The notes beneath the pieces are model-generated. The model was not told where the DNA came from and ran no database searches. It was given only the letters and a program-made list of their open reading frames with translations. From Burkholderiales bacterium PBB3 (GTDB lineage: Bacteria > Pseudomonadota > Gammaproteobacteria > Burkholderiales > Burkholderiaceae_C): a DNA stretch of 63,143 bases. The stretch lies in assembly GCA_002256115.1 (NCBI GenBank), contig NKIK01000027.1, forward strand, positions 1 to 63,143, in the 5' to 3' direction. Position 1 is the stretch's first letter. Every line of letters begins with the position of its first letter. Below are positions 26,895 to 35,303 of the stretch, piece after piece. Made by a program: the position numbers and the translations under genes.

Positions 26895-27860
26895 ATGGTT
26901 GACTGTCCTGACCTCGATCCCGCTTCACCACTTCAATTCGTCATCAATGCGGCTGCCGGAAGCAGTGACGCAGAAACCAAGCGCGAAATCATAGAAACTG
27001 CGCTGCGCTTGGCCGGACGACGCGGTGATGTGTTGTTCAGTGGCCCCGATGAATTGGCTCAGGTAGCGCTGCGGGCTGCGACACAAGCAAAAGCCACCCG
27101 CACGGCCGTGGTTGCCGTAGGGGGCGACGGCACCATCAATACCGTCGCGCAGACCGCGCACGCCCTGGGCTGCGCCATGGGGGTGGTGCCCCAGGGCACT
27201 TTTAACTACTTTGCCCGCACCCATGGCATTCCCGCAGACCCGGCTGAGGCCGTGCGGCTTTTGCTTGACTGCACGCCTTTGCCGGTGCAAGTAGCGGCCG
27301 TCAACGATCGCGTGTTTCTGGTCAACGCGAGCTTGGGCCTGTACCCCAAACTGCTGGAAGAACGCGAAGCCTACAAAGCCCGCTTTGGCCGCAGCCGGTG
27401 GGTGGCGTTTTGGGCGGCGAGTGCCACGCTGCTGCGTGCCCAAAGAAAGTTGCGTCTGTCCATTGAACAAGGCGCAGTGACACGTGAGTTGCGAACACTC
27501 ACGTTATTTGTGGGTAACAACCGCTTGCAGTTGGAGCAGGTGGGAGTGCATCCCGAAAACAACTTGCCGAAGGTCTCCACCGTGGGCCACATCACCGCAG
27601 TCATGTTGCGGCCCATCGGCACGCTGGCCATGATCAAGCTGATGCTGCGCGGTGCCCTGGGCACACTGGGCGACGCACAAAGCATTGAACACTTCGAATT
27701 CGAGCGGATGCTGGTGAGGCCCACGCTTGCACCCGGCCGCCGTGGCGTGAAGGTGGCGTTTGACGGCGAGGTTGCAAGGATGCGCGCGCCACTCAATTTC
27801 CGGGTACTCGCCAAGCCACTGTACCTACTGAAGCCACGCCCTGAGGTGACCGGCGAATGA
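26895..27860 (+). CDS. Diacylglycerol kinase-like protein (YegS/DagK family)
   Basis: 321 residues. The nucleotide-binding signature VAVGGDGTINTVAQ and GVVPQGTFNYFARTHGIP match the DAGK catalytic domain; the C-terminal beta domain (VGNNRLQLEQVG, KVAFDGE) is also present. Members phosphorylate diacylglycerol, sphingosine or related lipids; the substrate here is not known. A TTG at 26862 overlapping the upstream stop codon is an alternative start. It overlaps the next gene by 4 bp. Confidence 0.82.
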   Translation: MVDCPDLDPASPLQFVINAAAGSSDAETKREIIETALRLAGRRGDVLFSGPDELAQVALRAATQAKATRTAVVAVGGDGTINTVAQTAHALGCAMGVVPQGTFNYFARTHGIPADPAEAVRLLLDCTPLPVQVAAVNDRVFLVNASLGLYPKLLEEREAYKARFGRSRWVAFWAASATLLRAQRKLRLSIEQGAVTRELRTLTLFVGNNRLQLEQVGVHPENNLPKVSTVGHITAVMLRPIGTLAMIKLMLRGALGTLGDAQSIEHFEFERMLVRPTLAPGRRGVKVAFDGEVARMRAPLNFRVLAKPLYLLKPRPEVTGE

Positions 27861-28654
27861 GCACGGTTCTGCAAATCTCCGACCCCCATTTCGGCACCGA
27901 ACAGCCAAGGGTCGCTGAAGCGCTGGCGGCGCTAGCCCGGCAACAGCAGCCCGACCTGCTAGTGCTTTCGGGCGACATCACGCAGCGCGCACGGCCCATG
28001 CAATTCAGTGCGGCCCGCGCCTTTGTAGACCGACTGGGTTTACCGGTGCTGGCCATTCCAGGCAACCACGACATCCCGCTCTTTGATGTGTGGACGCGTT
28101 TGTGCCACCCCTATGCCCATCACATGGCGGCCTTCGGGCCGGATCTGGAGCCTGTGCATTCCTCTGCCGACTTGATGGTGGTGTGCGTCAACACCACCCG
28201 GCCGTGGCGGCACAAACACGGTGAGGTATCCGCACAACAAATCGACCGGGTGGCCCGTGCCTTCGCGGATGCTGGAGCCGCGCAGTTGCGCGTGGTGGTG
28301 GTGCACCAGCCCGTGGCCGTGACGCGGGCTGAGGATATGCCCAACCTGCTGCGCGGGCACGCCGCCGCACTGCAGCGCTGGTCCGCCGCGGGTGTCGATC
28401 TCATCATGGGCGGGCACATCCACCTGCCCTACGAGCTGCCGCTGCATGGCCTGGCCCGGCCCATGTGGGCGGTGCAGGCAGGCACGTCGGTCTCCTCAAG
28501 GGTGCGTCAGGGAATGCCCAATTCGGTGAATCTGCTGCGCTGGGGCAAGGATGCATCGCCGGGCCGCTGCCAAATAGAGCAATGGGACTTTTCAGCTGCC
28601 GATCAAGCGTTCGTACTGGCTCAGGTCACCGAAGTTCAGCCGCACAGGGCGTGA
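27857..28654 (+). CDS. Metallophosphoesterase (CpdA-like)
   Basis: 265 residues. All five blocks of the calcineurin-like fold are present: SDPHFG, LVLSGDITQ, PGNHDIP, VVHQP and GGHIHLP. Closest in layout to class III cyclic nucleotide phosphodiesterases, but the substrate cannot be told from sequence. Its ATG overlaps the stop of the lipid-kinase-like gene. A strong terminator follows. Confidence 0.85.
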   Translation: MSTVLQISDPHFGTEQPRVAEALAALARQQQPDLLVLSGDITQRARPMQFSAARAFVDRLGLPVLAIPGNHDIPLFDVWTRLCHPYAHHMAAFGPDLEPVHSSADLMVVCVNTTRPWRHKHGEVSAQQIDRVARAFADAGAAQLRVVVVHQPVAVTRAEDMPNLLRGHAAALQRWSAAGVDLIMGGHIHLPYELPLHGLARPMWAVQAGTSVSSRVRQGMPNSVNLLRWGKDASPGRCQIEQWDFSAADQAFVLAQVTEVQPHRA

Positions 28655-28680
28655 CAACCCTTGTCTAGACGCCCAACGCA

Positions 28681-28714
28681 AAAGGCCCGCAGCTTTTAGG
28701 CTGCGGGCCTTTTT
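28681..28714 (+). terminator. Rho-independent terminator
   Basis: A 10-bp GC-rich stem (GGCCCGCAGC / GCTGCGGGCC, 28684-28709) with a TTTTAG loop, flanked by AAA and a run of five T. It closes the DUF3616-kinase-phosphoesterase operon. Confidence 0.92.
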
Positions 28715-28836
28715 AACTATTTAAAGTTAACTGGGGCCTAAAACGGTAAAGAGAAGTTAAAGTTTCAACGAATGAGTGAGTGAGTATCGATTGAAGGCAA
28801 TTAGCCCTGGGGGGGTTTGGAAAGTCTTAATGCTTG

Positions 28837-28865
28837 TTGAAATTATTGTCTTAGCTGAATATTAA
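28837..28865 (+). promoter_or_regulatory. Sigma-70-like promoter of a broken gene
   Basis: TTGAAA (28837-28842), 17-bp spacer, TATTAA (28860-28865) in an AT-rich stretch. A good Shine-Dalgarno (AAGGA, 28921) and GTG (28930) follow. The region 28715-28929 holds nothing else I could identify. Confidence 0.45.
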
Positions 28866-28929
28866 AAGTTAATTAAAGCCAGGCTTTCGACAAAAAGGCT
28901 GTTCATTTTTTACTCTTTCGAAGGAAAAC

Positions 28930-29284
28930 GTGGCTAGTGAGTGGCATAAGAACTGCCTGAGTGATCCATGAGAAAGAGGCGGACGCAGAAAGCTATGTCG
29001 TGCCCAATTCATTCAGAAAAAGGCTTTGGGGAGTTGAAACCCCAAACGGCAAAACGTTTTTCTTCAAATACCTAAATCGAAAAGATCTTCCAAGCCAGGA
29101 CTTCCCAAAGCCCGATTTGATGTGCAAAGGTTGCGACAGCAACCTGGGTGGTACTGTTGAAATAGACATCCCGCGCTTGATCATTCCTCGGTCATTGACA
29201 ACCGAAAGCTGGGAAGAAATGCCGACTTACAACTCCTTAGTTGGTACTTTTGGAGGTCTTGACCAGTGTTCCGGTATTTGCTGA
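28930..29284 (+). pseudogene. Frameshifted zinc-ribbon / HNH-like protein remnant
   Basis: A GTG at 28930 with AAGGA upstream opens a frame of 13 codons (ending NCLSDP) that hits a stop at 28969. The neighbouring frame then continues with EADAESYVVPNSFRKRLWG and, later, LMCKGCDSNLGGTVE. Together these look like the two knuckles of bacterial HNH-like proteins (first Cys, an E/H-x-x-VP segment, then a CxxC). A one-base slip near 28966 would join them. The 3' part also looks broken near 29240. Composition is more AT-rich than the surroundings, pointing to acquired DNA. Family assignment is tentative. The 29285-29706 stretch beyond it holds nothing I could identify. Confidence 0.4.
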
Positions 29285-29706
29285 CCAGTTTGCATGGATT
29301 GACCCTCTCGACTGCATTCGACTAAAAGCGGAAGTAGCAGGTTCCACATCTGTTTCCATATACCGGTCATTCACAAGTGGGCCAACTAGTAGTTGGTTGA
29401 TCGGCTGGAATGCCGCGATTGCGGTACTCCGCCTTGAAGAGCTCGCTGCCCGCAAGCGGTCGCTCAGCGTTAAAGGTCACCTGCGGACGAGGGCTGGCGG
29501 GTGCGACGACGGGTTAGCGGGCGCTTGAGGCACGCTTGGGAAGCACGGCCCAGTCATCGGAAAACCGAGAGCGCTTGGTCTACCTGAGGCACAGATCGGC
29601 TGCGCTCAGGGATGGATGCGCGGCTCTACGGCCTTAAATCGATCTCGAGCCCGAATAACCGAAACACTATCGCTCAGCGCGTCTCGATTTCTTCAATGCT
29701 GATCCT

Positions 29707-30255
29707 TCAGGGCTTGATCAGCCCGCGAGTCAAGCGGAACAACTCTGCCTGGTATAGCGCGTCATGGAGGGCGTCGTGATCACCCTGTAGGGTGGGATTC
29801 AGCATGCGAGCCATCGCGCTGGATCGCGTGTCCTGCCACGTGCTGCCTGTGGCGCCCATGTACAGCGCCTTAATGTCCACCGCCGTGAAGCCAAAGGGGT
29901 TTGAGCCGGTGAAGCGATGGAAGTAATAGTTGACGAACGACCAGTCGAACGGAGCGTTGAGGCCAACGAAGATCGGGAGTTCCCACTGCGTGCATTGCGA
30001 GCCAACCCACGCGGCGAAATTCAGCATTGCAACATCGGGCGGAAGCCCATCCTTGGCGAGCGTTTGCAGCGACAAGCCGGTGACCTCCAAAGCTTCCGGA
30101 ACGAACTTGTCGCTGATCGGTTTGATCGCACACGAGAACGTCCTGCTCGGATCGTCCACGCAGCAAGCACCCAGCGTGAGCATGCTGTATTCACCGGGGA
30201 TGGGGCCGGCGGTTTCGACATCGACGGAGATGAAGACTTCCTGCTTAGTGGTCAT
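29707..30255 (-). CDS. DEDDh 3'-5' exonuclease, last gene of a CBASS operon
   Basis: 182 residues. Exonuclease fold with the acidic residues in place: DVETAG (Exo I), NAPFDWSFVNYY (Exo II) and HDALHDALYQAELF (Exo III, with the DEDDh histidine). Similar small exonucleases accompany HORMA-type CBASS operons; I recall one being called Cap18 but could not check. It lies 36 bp after the TRIP13-like gene. It may degrade nucleic acid or trim a signalling product; neither can be told from the sequence. Confidence 0.78.
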   Translation of the reverse strand: MTTKQEVFISVDVETAGPIPGEYSMLTLGACCVDDPSRTFSCAIKPISDKFVPEALEVTGLSLQTLAKDGLPPDVAMLNFAAWVGSQCTQWELPIFVGLNAPFDWSFVNYYFHRFTGSNPFGFTAVDIKALYMGATGSTWQDTRSSAMARMLNPTLQGDHDALHDALYQAELFRLTRGLIKP

Positions 30256-30291
30256 GGGCTCTCCCGTTCCAGTTGTGGCTGCCGAACGCTG

Positions 30292-31182
30292 TCAATCGGC
30301 CAGCGCTGGTGAAGGCGATGTCACCTGCAGCGCCTGCTCGAAGTGCGCGAACGTGAGGCCAGTATCAGGGAAGGCCAGCGCAACGGCCGCCGGGTAGAGG
30401 CGCGTCCGAATGTCAGAGTAGGTCCAAGAGGGGTTCCCGGCCAATGCGCCCGTCGAAGCCACGAGCGATGCGATCTGGGGCTGCGTCAGGCCCAGGTCCG
30501 CCAGATCCATATCGAAAAGGTCTTTTCGCTGCCCAGCATTGGGCCGGCGGAAATGCTCGACCACCGCAGCCCTGCGCTGGATGGCGGGGTCAAGAACAGA
30601 CATCCGGTTCGTGCACAGGATCGTGAAGATCCGGCCCTTGCTGGCCCGAAGTTCATCGATGGCCTGGATAAGCGTGTTAACCGCGACCTTGTCCTCGTGG
30701 TGGCTTTGCTCCTGGGTGCGCGAGGCGGCCAGGGAGTCGCCCTCGTCGATGATCAAGATCGCGCGGCGATCCTTGCCGATGGACTTCTTGATCTCAGCGA
30801 AAGCTTCGGAGATCAACGTCCCCATTTCCCCGACACTGCCGGTGCCGCGTACGCGATTGCTCAGTTTGAAGAGCACAGAGTCTTCAATCTTCGCGTCCTT
30901 GGCGATGCGATTGCCGATCGCTTCGGCCATGGCCGACTTGCCAGTGCCGACATCACCATAGAAGATGGCGAACGGGTATTGGTCGCGAAGCACCTCCACC
31001 AACGCAAGGCGCTTGCCGTGATATTTCTTGCTCCAGCTCTCCACCTGATCGATATTGATAAGCAACTGCAGTTGCTTGCTTACCCTGAGATACAAGGTCT
31101 CGAATCCAAGCAGCCCCTTTGCGCGCGCGGTGATATGTGGGTCGGGTAGGGGAGTCTTGCTCTCGAAAACAGACATAGTCAC
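30292..31182 (-). CDS. cap6: TRIP13-like AAA+ ATPase of type III CBASS (Cap6)
   Basis: 296 residues. Walker A GDVGTGKS (76-83), Walker B ILIIDEGDS (142-150), sensor TILCTNR (187-193) and an arginine-finger region RRAAVVEHF. In characterised type III CBASS, this Pch2/TRIP13-like ATPase pulls HORMA proteins off the nucleotidyltransferase and so switches signalling off. A GTG at 31182 with AAGGA six bases upstream overlaps the HORMA stop codon; an ATG six bases later is the alternative start. Confidence 0.88.
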   Translation of the reverse strand: MTMSVFESKTPLPDPHITARAKGLLGFETLYLRVSKQLQLLINIDQVESWSKKYHGKRLALVEVLRDQYPFAIFYGDVGTGKSAMAEAIGNRIAKDAKIEDSVLFKLSNRVRGTGSVGEMGTLISEAFAEIKKSIGKDRRAILIIDEGDSLAASRTQEQSHHEDKVAVNTLIQAIDELRASKGRIFTILCTNRMSVLDPAIQRRAAVVEHFRRPNAGQRKDLFDMDLADLGLTQPQIASLVASTGALAGNPSWTYSDIRTRLYPAAVALAFPDTGLTFAHFEQALQVTSPSPALAD

Positions 31183-31676
31183 TTGAAATCCTTTCGGCTG
31201 ATGCCGTAGCCATTGCTGCTGTAGTCCCGCGCATCACTCGCTTTGAGGCTGGGGTGGTTGAGGTTCGCGTCGGTTGACGACCAGGTGAACCTTAGGTTCG
31301 GCTTGGCTGCATCCTTCTCCGCCTGGGAGTATGTGTCGGTGTATCTCAGCACGATCCGGACCTTAGGGCTGCCGACGGCTGGCCACAGCACACCACCTGG
31401 CTTTGAGGGGACAAGATCGTTGGTACCGGCCCGCACGAGGTATTGCGACGCCGTCACTTCTGCGCCGTTGTCAAGCAGGGTCACGTCGACGAACTTGAGA
31501 AATCCGCGCTGGGCTAGGTATTCGACGTCATGCCCATACTTCGCAGCCTCTTCCTCGGTCATGCCCTTTGTGCTGGAAGCAATCATGAGTAGGTCTGCGG
31601 TGAAGCGCCGAACGACCTTAGTGACGTCCTCGTTGGTGTATGAGTACGTCTTCGTGCTGCTGCTGGTGCCGCTCAT
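31179..31676 (-). CDS. cap7: Bacterial HORMA-domain protein of CBASS (Cap7)
   Basis: 165 residues. The start SYTNEDVTKVVRRFTADLLMIA and the later region match bacterial HORMA proteins that bind peptide signals and then activate the CD-NTase. It is next to the nucleotidyltransferase and the TRIP13-like ATPase, which makes the assignment secure although the fold itself is weakly conserved. The ATG overlaps the CD-NTase stop by 4 bp. Only one HORMA gene is present; some relatives carry two. Confidence 0.85.
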   Translation of the reverse strand: MSGTSSSTKTYSYTNEDVTKVVRRFTADLLMIASSTKGMTEEEAAKYGHDVEYLAQRGFLKFVDVTLLDNGAEVTASQYLVRAGTNDLVPSKPGGVLWPAVGSPKVRIVLRYTDTYSQAEKDAAKPNLRFTWSSTDANLNHPSLKASDARDYSSNGYGISRKDFK

Positions 31677-32626
31677 TCGTCATCCTCCACCTTAAAGCGT
31701 GGGCCAAATATTTCTTTCCAAAGTTCCACGTCGTCCTCCTGTGATGCAAACACTGCGTCTTCCCACGACTTGTTGGCAGCCTGTTTGATCTCGATACGCT
31801 CTGCTTCCGTGATTCTTGAGGCTGCATTGTTGCGGTTGTTCACAGGGTCGACGATGACAACAGGGTCACCGAACTTCACAGCTGAGCTGCTTCGGTTCTC
31901 GACGAAGTCGATGCGATCCTTCAAGCCGGACTGCGCGACGTAGAGCAGGAAGTCCCTGAAGCGCTTCTCGATGCTGCCTTCATTGCCGTTCATCTCCAGC
32001 AGGTGCGCCATAATCAGTTCGATGTGGAACGACTTCAGGCCGGCCGGCTTATGATGGTTTTTCCACCGTTTTCCCATCCGGACCAAAGTTCTGAAGTGCG
32101 TATCTGTATCCTTCCGATCAGCGACGAACTTTATTGAGCAAGGCGCGCAGGTTTCGCTCTTCGAGCCATCCTGGATGTCGAACTGCCAGCCGTAGTCCGG
32201 ACGAGCAGGATCCTGGATTAAAGGGACGATGTCGACGGCCAAGCCGGACCCGATGAAGGTGACCTTCGCGGCGCGCCTTTGGATCTCGAAGTCCTCGACC
32301 TTCTTCTTCGGGTAGATCTTGATCAGCAGCTCGTAGATGGTGTCGCTCAGCTGTTTGAACGTCTCGTGGCTTGCGTCCTTACCGGTGATATAGAACACCA
32401 CGTCAACGTCGACCGCGTCATCATTGGTCTTGCGCAAGATGGTGTATTTCGCGAATGAGCCTGCCTTGACCACCTTAGTGACCTTCAGCTCTTCGCGGTT
32501 TTCGACATGCTTTCGCAGTTCCTTGATTAGCCGATCAACCTGCTCGTGGTACTCGGTGCGCTTCTTTTGCGTCAGGCGCAGCACATTGCTGTCATACCAA
32601 AGCAGTTGTGTATTTGTCAAAGGCAA
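31673..32626 (-). CDS. CD-NTase (cGAS-like nucleotidyltransferase) of CBASS
   Basis: 317 residues. The polymerase-beta-like active site is clear: AGSFAKYT (55-62), the DVD pair (73-75) and the third acidic residue in LAVDIVPLI (D132). Such enzymes make cyclic di- or trinucleotides when phage infection is sensed. With HORMA and TRIP13 neighbours, this belongs with CdnC/CdnD-type enzymes of type III CBASS; the subtype was not determined. Translation probably starts at a TTG (32626), with GGAGG six bases upstream. Confidence 0.88.
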   Translation of the reverse strand: MPLTNTQLLWYDSNVLRLTQKKRTEYHEQVDRLIKELRKHVENREELKVTKVVKAGSFAKYTILRKTNDDAVDVDVVFYITGKDASHETFKQLSDTIYELLIKIYPKKKVEDFEIQRRAAKVTFIGSGLAVDIVPLIQDPARPDYGWQFDIQDGSKSETCAPCSIKFVADRKDTDTHFRTLVRMGKRWKNHHKPAGLKSFHIELIMAHLLEMNGNEGSIEKRFRDFLLYVAQSGLKDRIDFVENRSSSAVKFGDPVVIVDPVNNRNNAASRITEAERIEIKQAANKSWEDAVFASQEDDVELWKEIFGPRFKVEDDE

Positions 32627-32687
32627 AGTGGTCCTCCCACAGGCGCTCTACGGCGCGCGTAACCGAGTTGAAAAGATCTAATGGCTC

Positions 32688-34214
32688 CTAGGAGCCCATG
32701 CCAAAGACAACCAGGTCTGCAGCAACGATGGCTGCGGCTCTGGACGCCAGATCGTGGAACGTATTATCCTTCTTCGTATCGCCGAAATCGCTGACCCCAC
32801 GAACGATGAGTGACGGGACGCTGTGCTGCGCGCACGCCGCAAAGATGCCGGCGGCCTCCATTTCAGCCACCTCCACCTTGCCGTGAAGATCACGCAACTG
32901 CCGGAACTTTTCAGGATCTCGCAGCAGCTTCTCGCCGCTGCCGATAGTTGCCACCTGTGGCATCAAGCGCTTGGAAACCGCTCCGGCATCCGAGGTCTCA
33001 GGGAAGACCAGGTCTTGATGCGCACGCGCGCTATCGATGCGTGCGGAGGCGGACTTGGCTGAGGCGAGGTAGTTCGCGATGTCCTGCTGCACGGAGAACA
33101 CCGGACGATAGATCTCGGGCCGTGCTTCGGTCTTGCCGCCCTCCAACAGCGCCGCTCCTTCATAAGCGACCACCCGATCGGCGATGATGACGTCGCCCAG
33201 TGCGGTCTTTTCGCGCATGCCGGCCGCGATGCCGATCATTACCACGAGCTTGGGCTTGAACTCCATCAGAAGCGTGGCGGTGATGGCTGCGGCATCAACA
33301 TTGCCAGCGGTGCCGAACGTGGCGATCGTGCAGGTCGCAAGCGTGCCCTTGTTCGTCTGCACTTGCGCGCGCCAGTGGTTCTGCCCGATATCAGTTTTTG
33401 CGGCTGGGGTCTCTTCATCAATCCCAAAGGCAATGCGGGCCGCGTTGAGTTCGATAGGTAGCGCCGTCAGCACCAACACGTCCGTGGGCGCTGCGTGTGC
33501 CTCGGCCGCAAGCTCGTTCTCCAGGATCGCGACGACATGCGCCGCGATCTCGGGGACCGGTAGGACCAGCTCCTCAAGTGACAGAGCAGGCGTCTTGGAG
33601 ACGACCTCTGCGCCGGTATGGCTCAGATAGGACAAGGGCGCCGACATGAACTTCCTGTACACACCGAGCGCGCCTTCACCGTCCTCGCTATTGGCCCCGA
33701 TCTTCAAATCCATCGGATAGACCGGCAGGCCCAGTTTCACCATCTTGTAGGCTCGATCGGAGACCCCCTTGCCGCCGCCGAGCGCAAGCATCCCCGATGC
33801 GTGCGAGGCCTGCGCGTCCCCAACGTTCCCACCGGTGACGACCTCATCGGGGATGACGTCGACCTTGGCCAGCCCACGCATCGAGAGACGCGCGATCAGT
33901 GCGCGTTGTTCGGCATTCATGCTTGTTTGGCGATGCCGCTCAGCCAGAACGATGACGACGCGGGGCGATGTCGCCTGACCAGGATGGCAAGCATCGATCT
34001 CACGCAGGATCGTCCAGTCAAAGATCAGCGGTTGCTTTGCCGCATTAACTGGCTCAGAGGTGGTGTAGACAACGAATCCATCTCCAGCCTCCAGCACCTT
34101 CTTGGTGACTTCGCGTACGAACTCGTGTGCTCGATCGATGGACGTCGCTGCCGCGGACTCCGATGCGCTTCCCGCGAGTAGGAAATACTTGGGCTTGTAA
34201 TTCGACTGATTCAT
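32688..34214 (-). CDS. Putative CBASS effector: SLOG-like sensor fused to purine nucleoside phosphorylase-like domain
   Basis: 508 residues in two parts. Residues ~8-200 resemble a SLOG/TIR-like Rossmann fold (FLLAGSASES, RVVIVLAERHR, GGGKGVSDRAYKMVKLGLPV). Residues ~245-505 form a PNP/UDP-phosphorylase-type domain (DVLVLTALPIELNAAR, VVMIGIAAGMREK, EVAEMEAAGIFAACA, VRGVSDFGD). The Asp in VSDF is the usual base-binding residue. First gene of the CBASS operon, where effectors often sit. A likely reading is that the SLOG part binds the cyclic nucleotide and the phosphorylase-like part destroys a nucleotide pool, but this is inference. Phosphorylase domains have been described among CBASS effectors. 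Confidence 0.75.
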   Translation of the reverse strand: MNQSNYKPKYFLLAGSASESAAATSIDRAHEFVREVTKKVLEAGDGFVVYTTSEPVNAAKQPLIFDWTILREIDACHPGQATSPRVVIVLAERHRQTSMNAEQRALIARLSMRGLAKVDVIPDEVVTGGNVGDAQASHASGMLALGGGKGVSDRAYKMVKLGLPVYPMDLKIGANSEDGEGALGVYRKFMSAPLSYLSHTGAEVVSKTPALSLEELVLPVPEIAAHVVAILENELAAEAHAAPTDVLVLTALPIELNAARIAFGIDEETPAAKTDIGQNHWRAQVQTNKGTLATCTIATFGTAGNVDAAAITATLLMEFKPKLVVMIGIAAGMREKTALGDVIIADRVVAYEGAALLEGGKTEARPEIYRPVFSVQQDIANYLASAKSASARIDSARAHQDLVFPETSDAGAVSKRLMPQVATIGSGEKLLRDPEKFRQLRDLHGKVEVAEMEAAGIFAACAQHSVPSLIVRGVSDFGDTKKDNTFHDLASRAAAIVAADLVVFGMGS

Positions 34215-34370
34215 TCAGCGTCGGAAGATCGCCCGCCTTTCAGCCATCAGATGCGTAGCGAACCGCGCAAGACATCCACTCGCAGCCAGGGCTGTTGGCT
34301 GATGTCCATAGCGCTTGGCTGACGTCCTCCGCTTGCCGTCGTCGGTGTCTCCGCTCCGTATTTTTTTGAC

Positions 34371-34398
34371 TTTATAGGGCGTAACCAGATGTTATCAA
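34371..34398 (-). promoter_or_regulatory. Sigma-70 promoter of the CBASS operon
   Basis: On the minus strand TTGATA (34398-34393), 16-bp spacer, TATAAA (34376-34371). The leader to the effector ATG is about 150 bp and contains the near-repeat TTGGCTGATGTCC / TTGGCTGACGTCC (~34309-34345). Confidence 0.6.
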
Positions 34399-34415
34399 TT
34401 CTAGCAGGGACGAAG

Positions 34416-34724
34416 CTACTTTAGGCCTCTGCGAGCGGGTATGGAGGCCGGGTCAAAGCGGCGATAAGCCCAGTCAACAAGCTCATTTCCAAGCAGGCGT
34501 TTCACGGGTGCGCGTGGTGCCTGACGAGGAGGATTTGCGGTCATGTGGCCATCGCCTACCGGCCGGAGTGCCCCCAGCAACCTGAGGTTCGAGGCCATTC
34601 GTCGCAGGGGCGTCGCACCTAGGCGAAGCTGATGTGGCGACACCCCGTGTATGCGCACTGAGTCGCGTCTGACGCGCAACTGCCGTACACGGCCTTTGGT
34701 GGCGTTGACCTTACACTGAGCCAC
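34416..34724 (-). other. Unassigned region with a doubtful 102-codon ORF
   Basis: The minus-strand ORF encodes an Arg-rich peptide with no recognised domain. Its last ~40 residues (from MTANPPRQAPRAPVKRLLGNELVDWAYRRF-like sequence, read in two parts) could be a remnant of a real protein, but there is no clear ribosome site. I do not count it as a gene. Confidence 0.3.
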
Positions 34725-34835
34725 CGCTAAACCGCCCTCGGCGAACTTCTGCTCAGCCCAACTCGGACTCTCGGTCTAGCTAAACTAGCGAAGTTGCAGC
34801 TTTGATCGAACAGCTCCAAAGCAGTCACCCACTAA

Positions 34836-34888
34836 GGACCGCAACTGGCCCAAAGTGACTACGACACCAGGCCCATTGCGGTCTTTGC
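34836..34888. repeat. Dispersed repeat A in inverted arrangement
   Basis: GGACCGCAACTGGCCC (34836-34851) faces GGCCCATTGCGGTCTTTGC (34870-34888), giving an imperfect hairpin. Single relatives are found at 38019-38032 and 45185-45203. Similar GACCGC...GGCC repeats are, to my memory, common between genes and gene cassettes in proteobacteria. Confidence 0.5.
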
Positions 34889-34915
34889 TGCCTCTCCGAA
34901 GTGGTCGTTCAAAAT

Positions 34916-35008
34916 GCAGTTTTAACGTGTGGGTAGCCGGCGATTTGCGACAGCATCGAGCGAAGCTACCGGACGCCGCAAGGCGTCCGGTAGCTTGTTA
35001 GAGCGCAT
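34916..35008 (-). repeat. attC-like site with long hairpin
   Basis: Read on the minus strand, GCTCTAACAAGC is followed by a perfect 14-15 bp stem with a TTGC loop (34963-34996), and the region ends CACGTTAAAAC. TAAC...GTTA ends and a palindromic middle are features of integron attC sites, and a small gene ends just before it. The outer seven-base boxes fit the consensus only partly, and no integrase is in the window. Confidence 0.35.
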
Positions 35009-35020
35009 GCCCAGCTACCT

Positions 35021-35176
35021 TCAGTCTCCCGTTTCCTTTGCTGCCACATCCGCCTTTGTCGTTGACGTTCGACTTGCAATCGCCATACCGAGCCAATTAG
35101 CGCTACCGTATGCCAGTATGAATGGTATGGTACCTCCAATGAGGATCTCTAGGGATTGGGGGATGTACAAGAACAT
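35021..35176 (-). CDS. Small membrane protein, possible gene-cassette product
   Basis: 51 residues: MFLYIPQSLEILIGGTIPFI opens one or two hydrophobic segments, then a polar tail ending AAKETGD. No family recognised. It stops 13 bp before the attC-like hairpin, as cassette genes do. An in-frame stop lies eight codons before the ATG. No clear ribosome site. Confidence 0.4.
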   Translation of the reverse strand: MFLYIPQSLEILIGGTIPFILAYGSANWLGMAIASRTSTTKADVAAKETGD

Positions 35177-35303
35177 CTTGATTGGCAAGGTGAAGCCTTA
35201 GATATCACAAGTAAACGGGCAGCGATCTTTACTCACCGGGAATTTTCTAGTCCTGAACAAATCTTTCTGAAGGGCCCGACCGTTGTACAGTACCCCTTAC
35301 CGG

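Noticed and set aside
29467..29520. GTTAAAG and GTTAGCG boxes that might be an attC site
   Set aside because: Both boxes are in the same orientation, whereas attC needs opposed AAC and GTT ends.
34416..34724. 102-codon minus-strand ORF before the CBASS promoter
   Set aside because: Arg-rich, no ribosome site, no family; kept only as an unassigned region.
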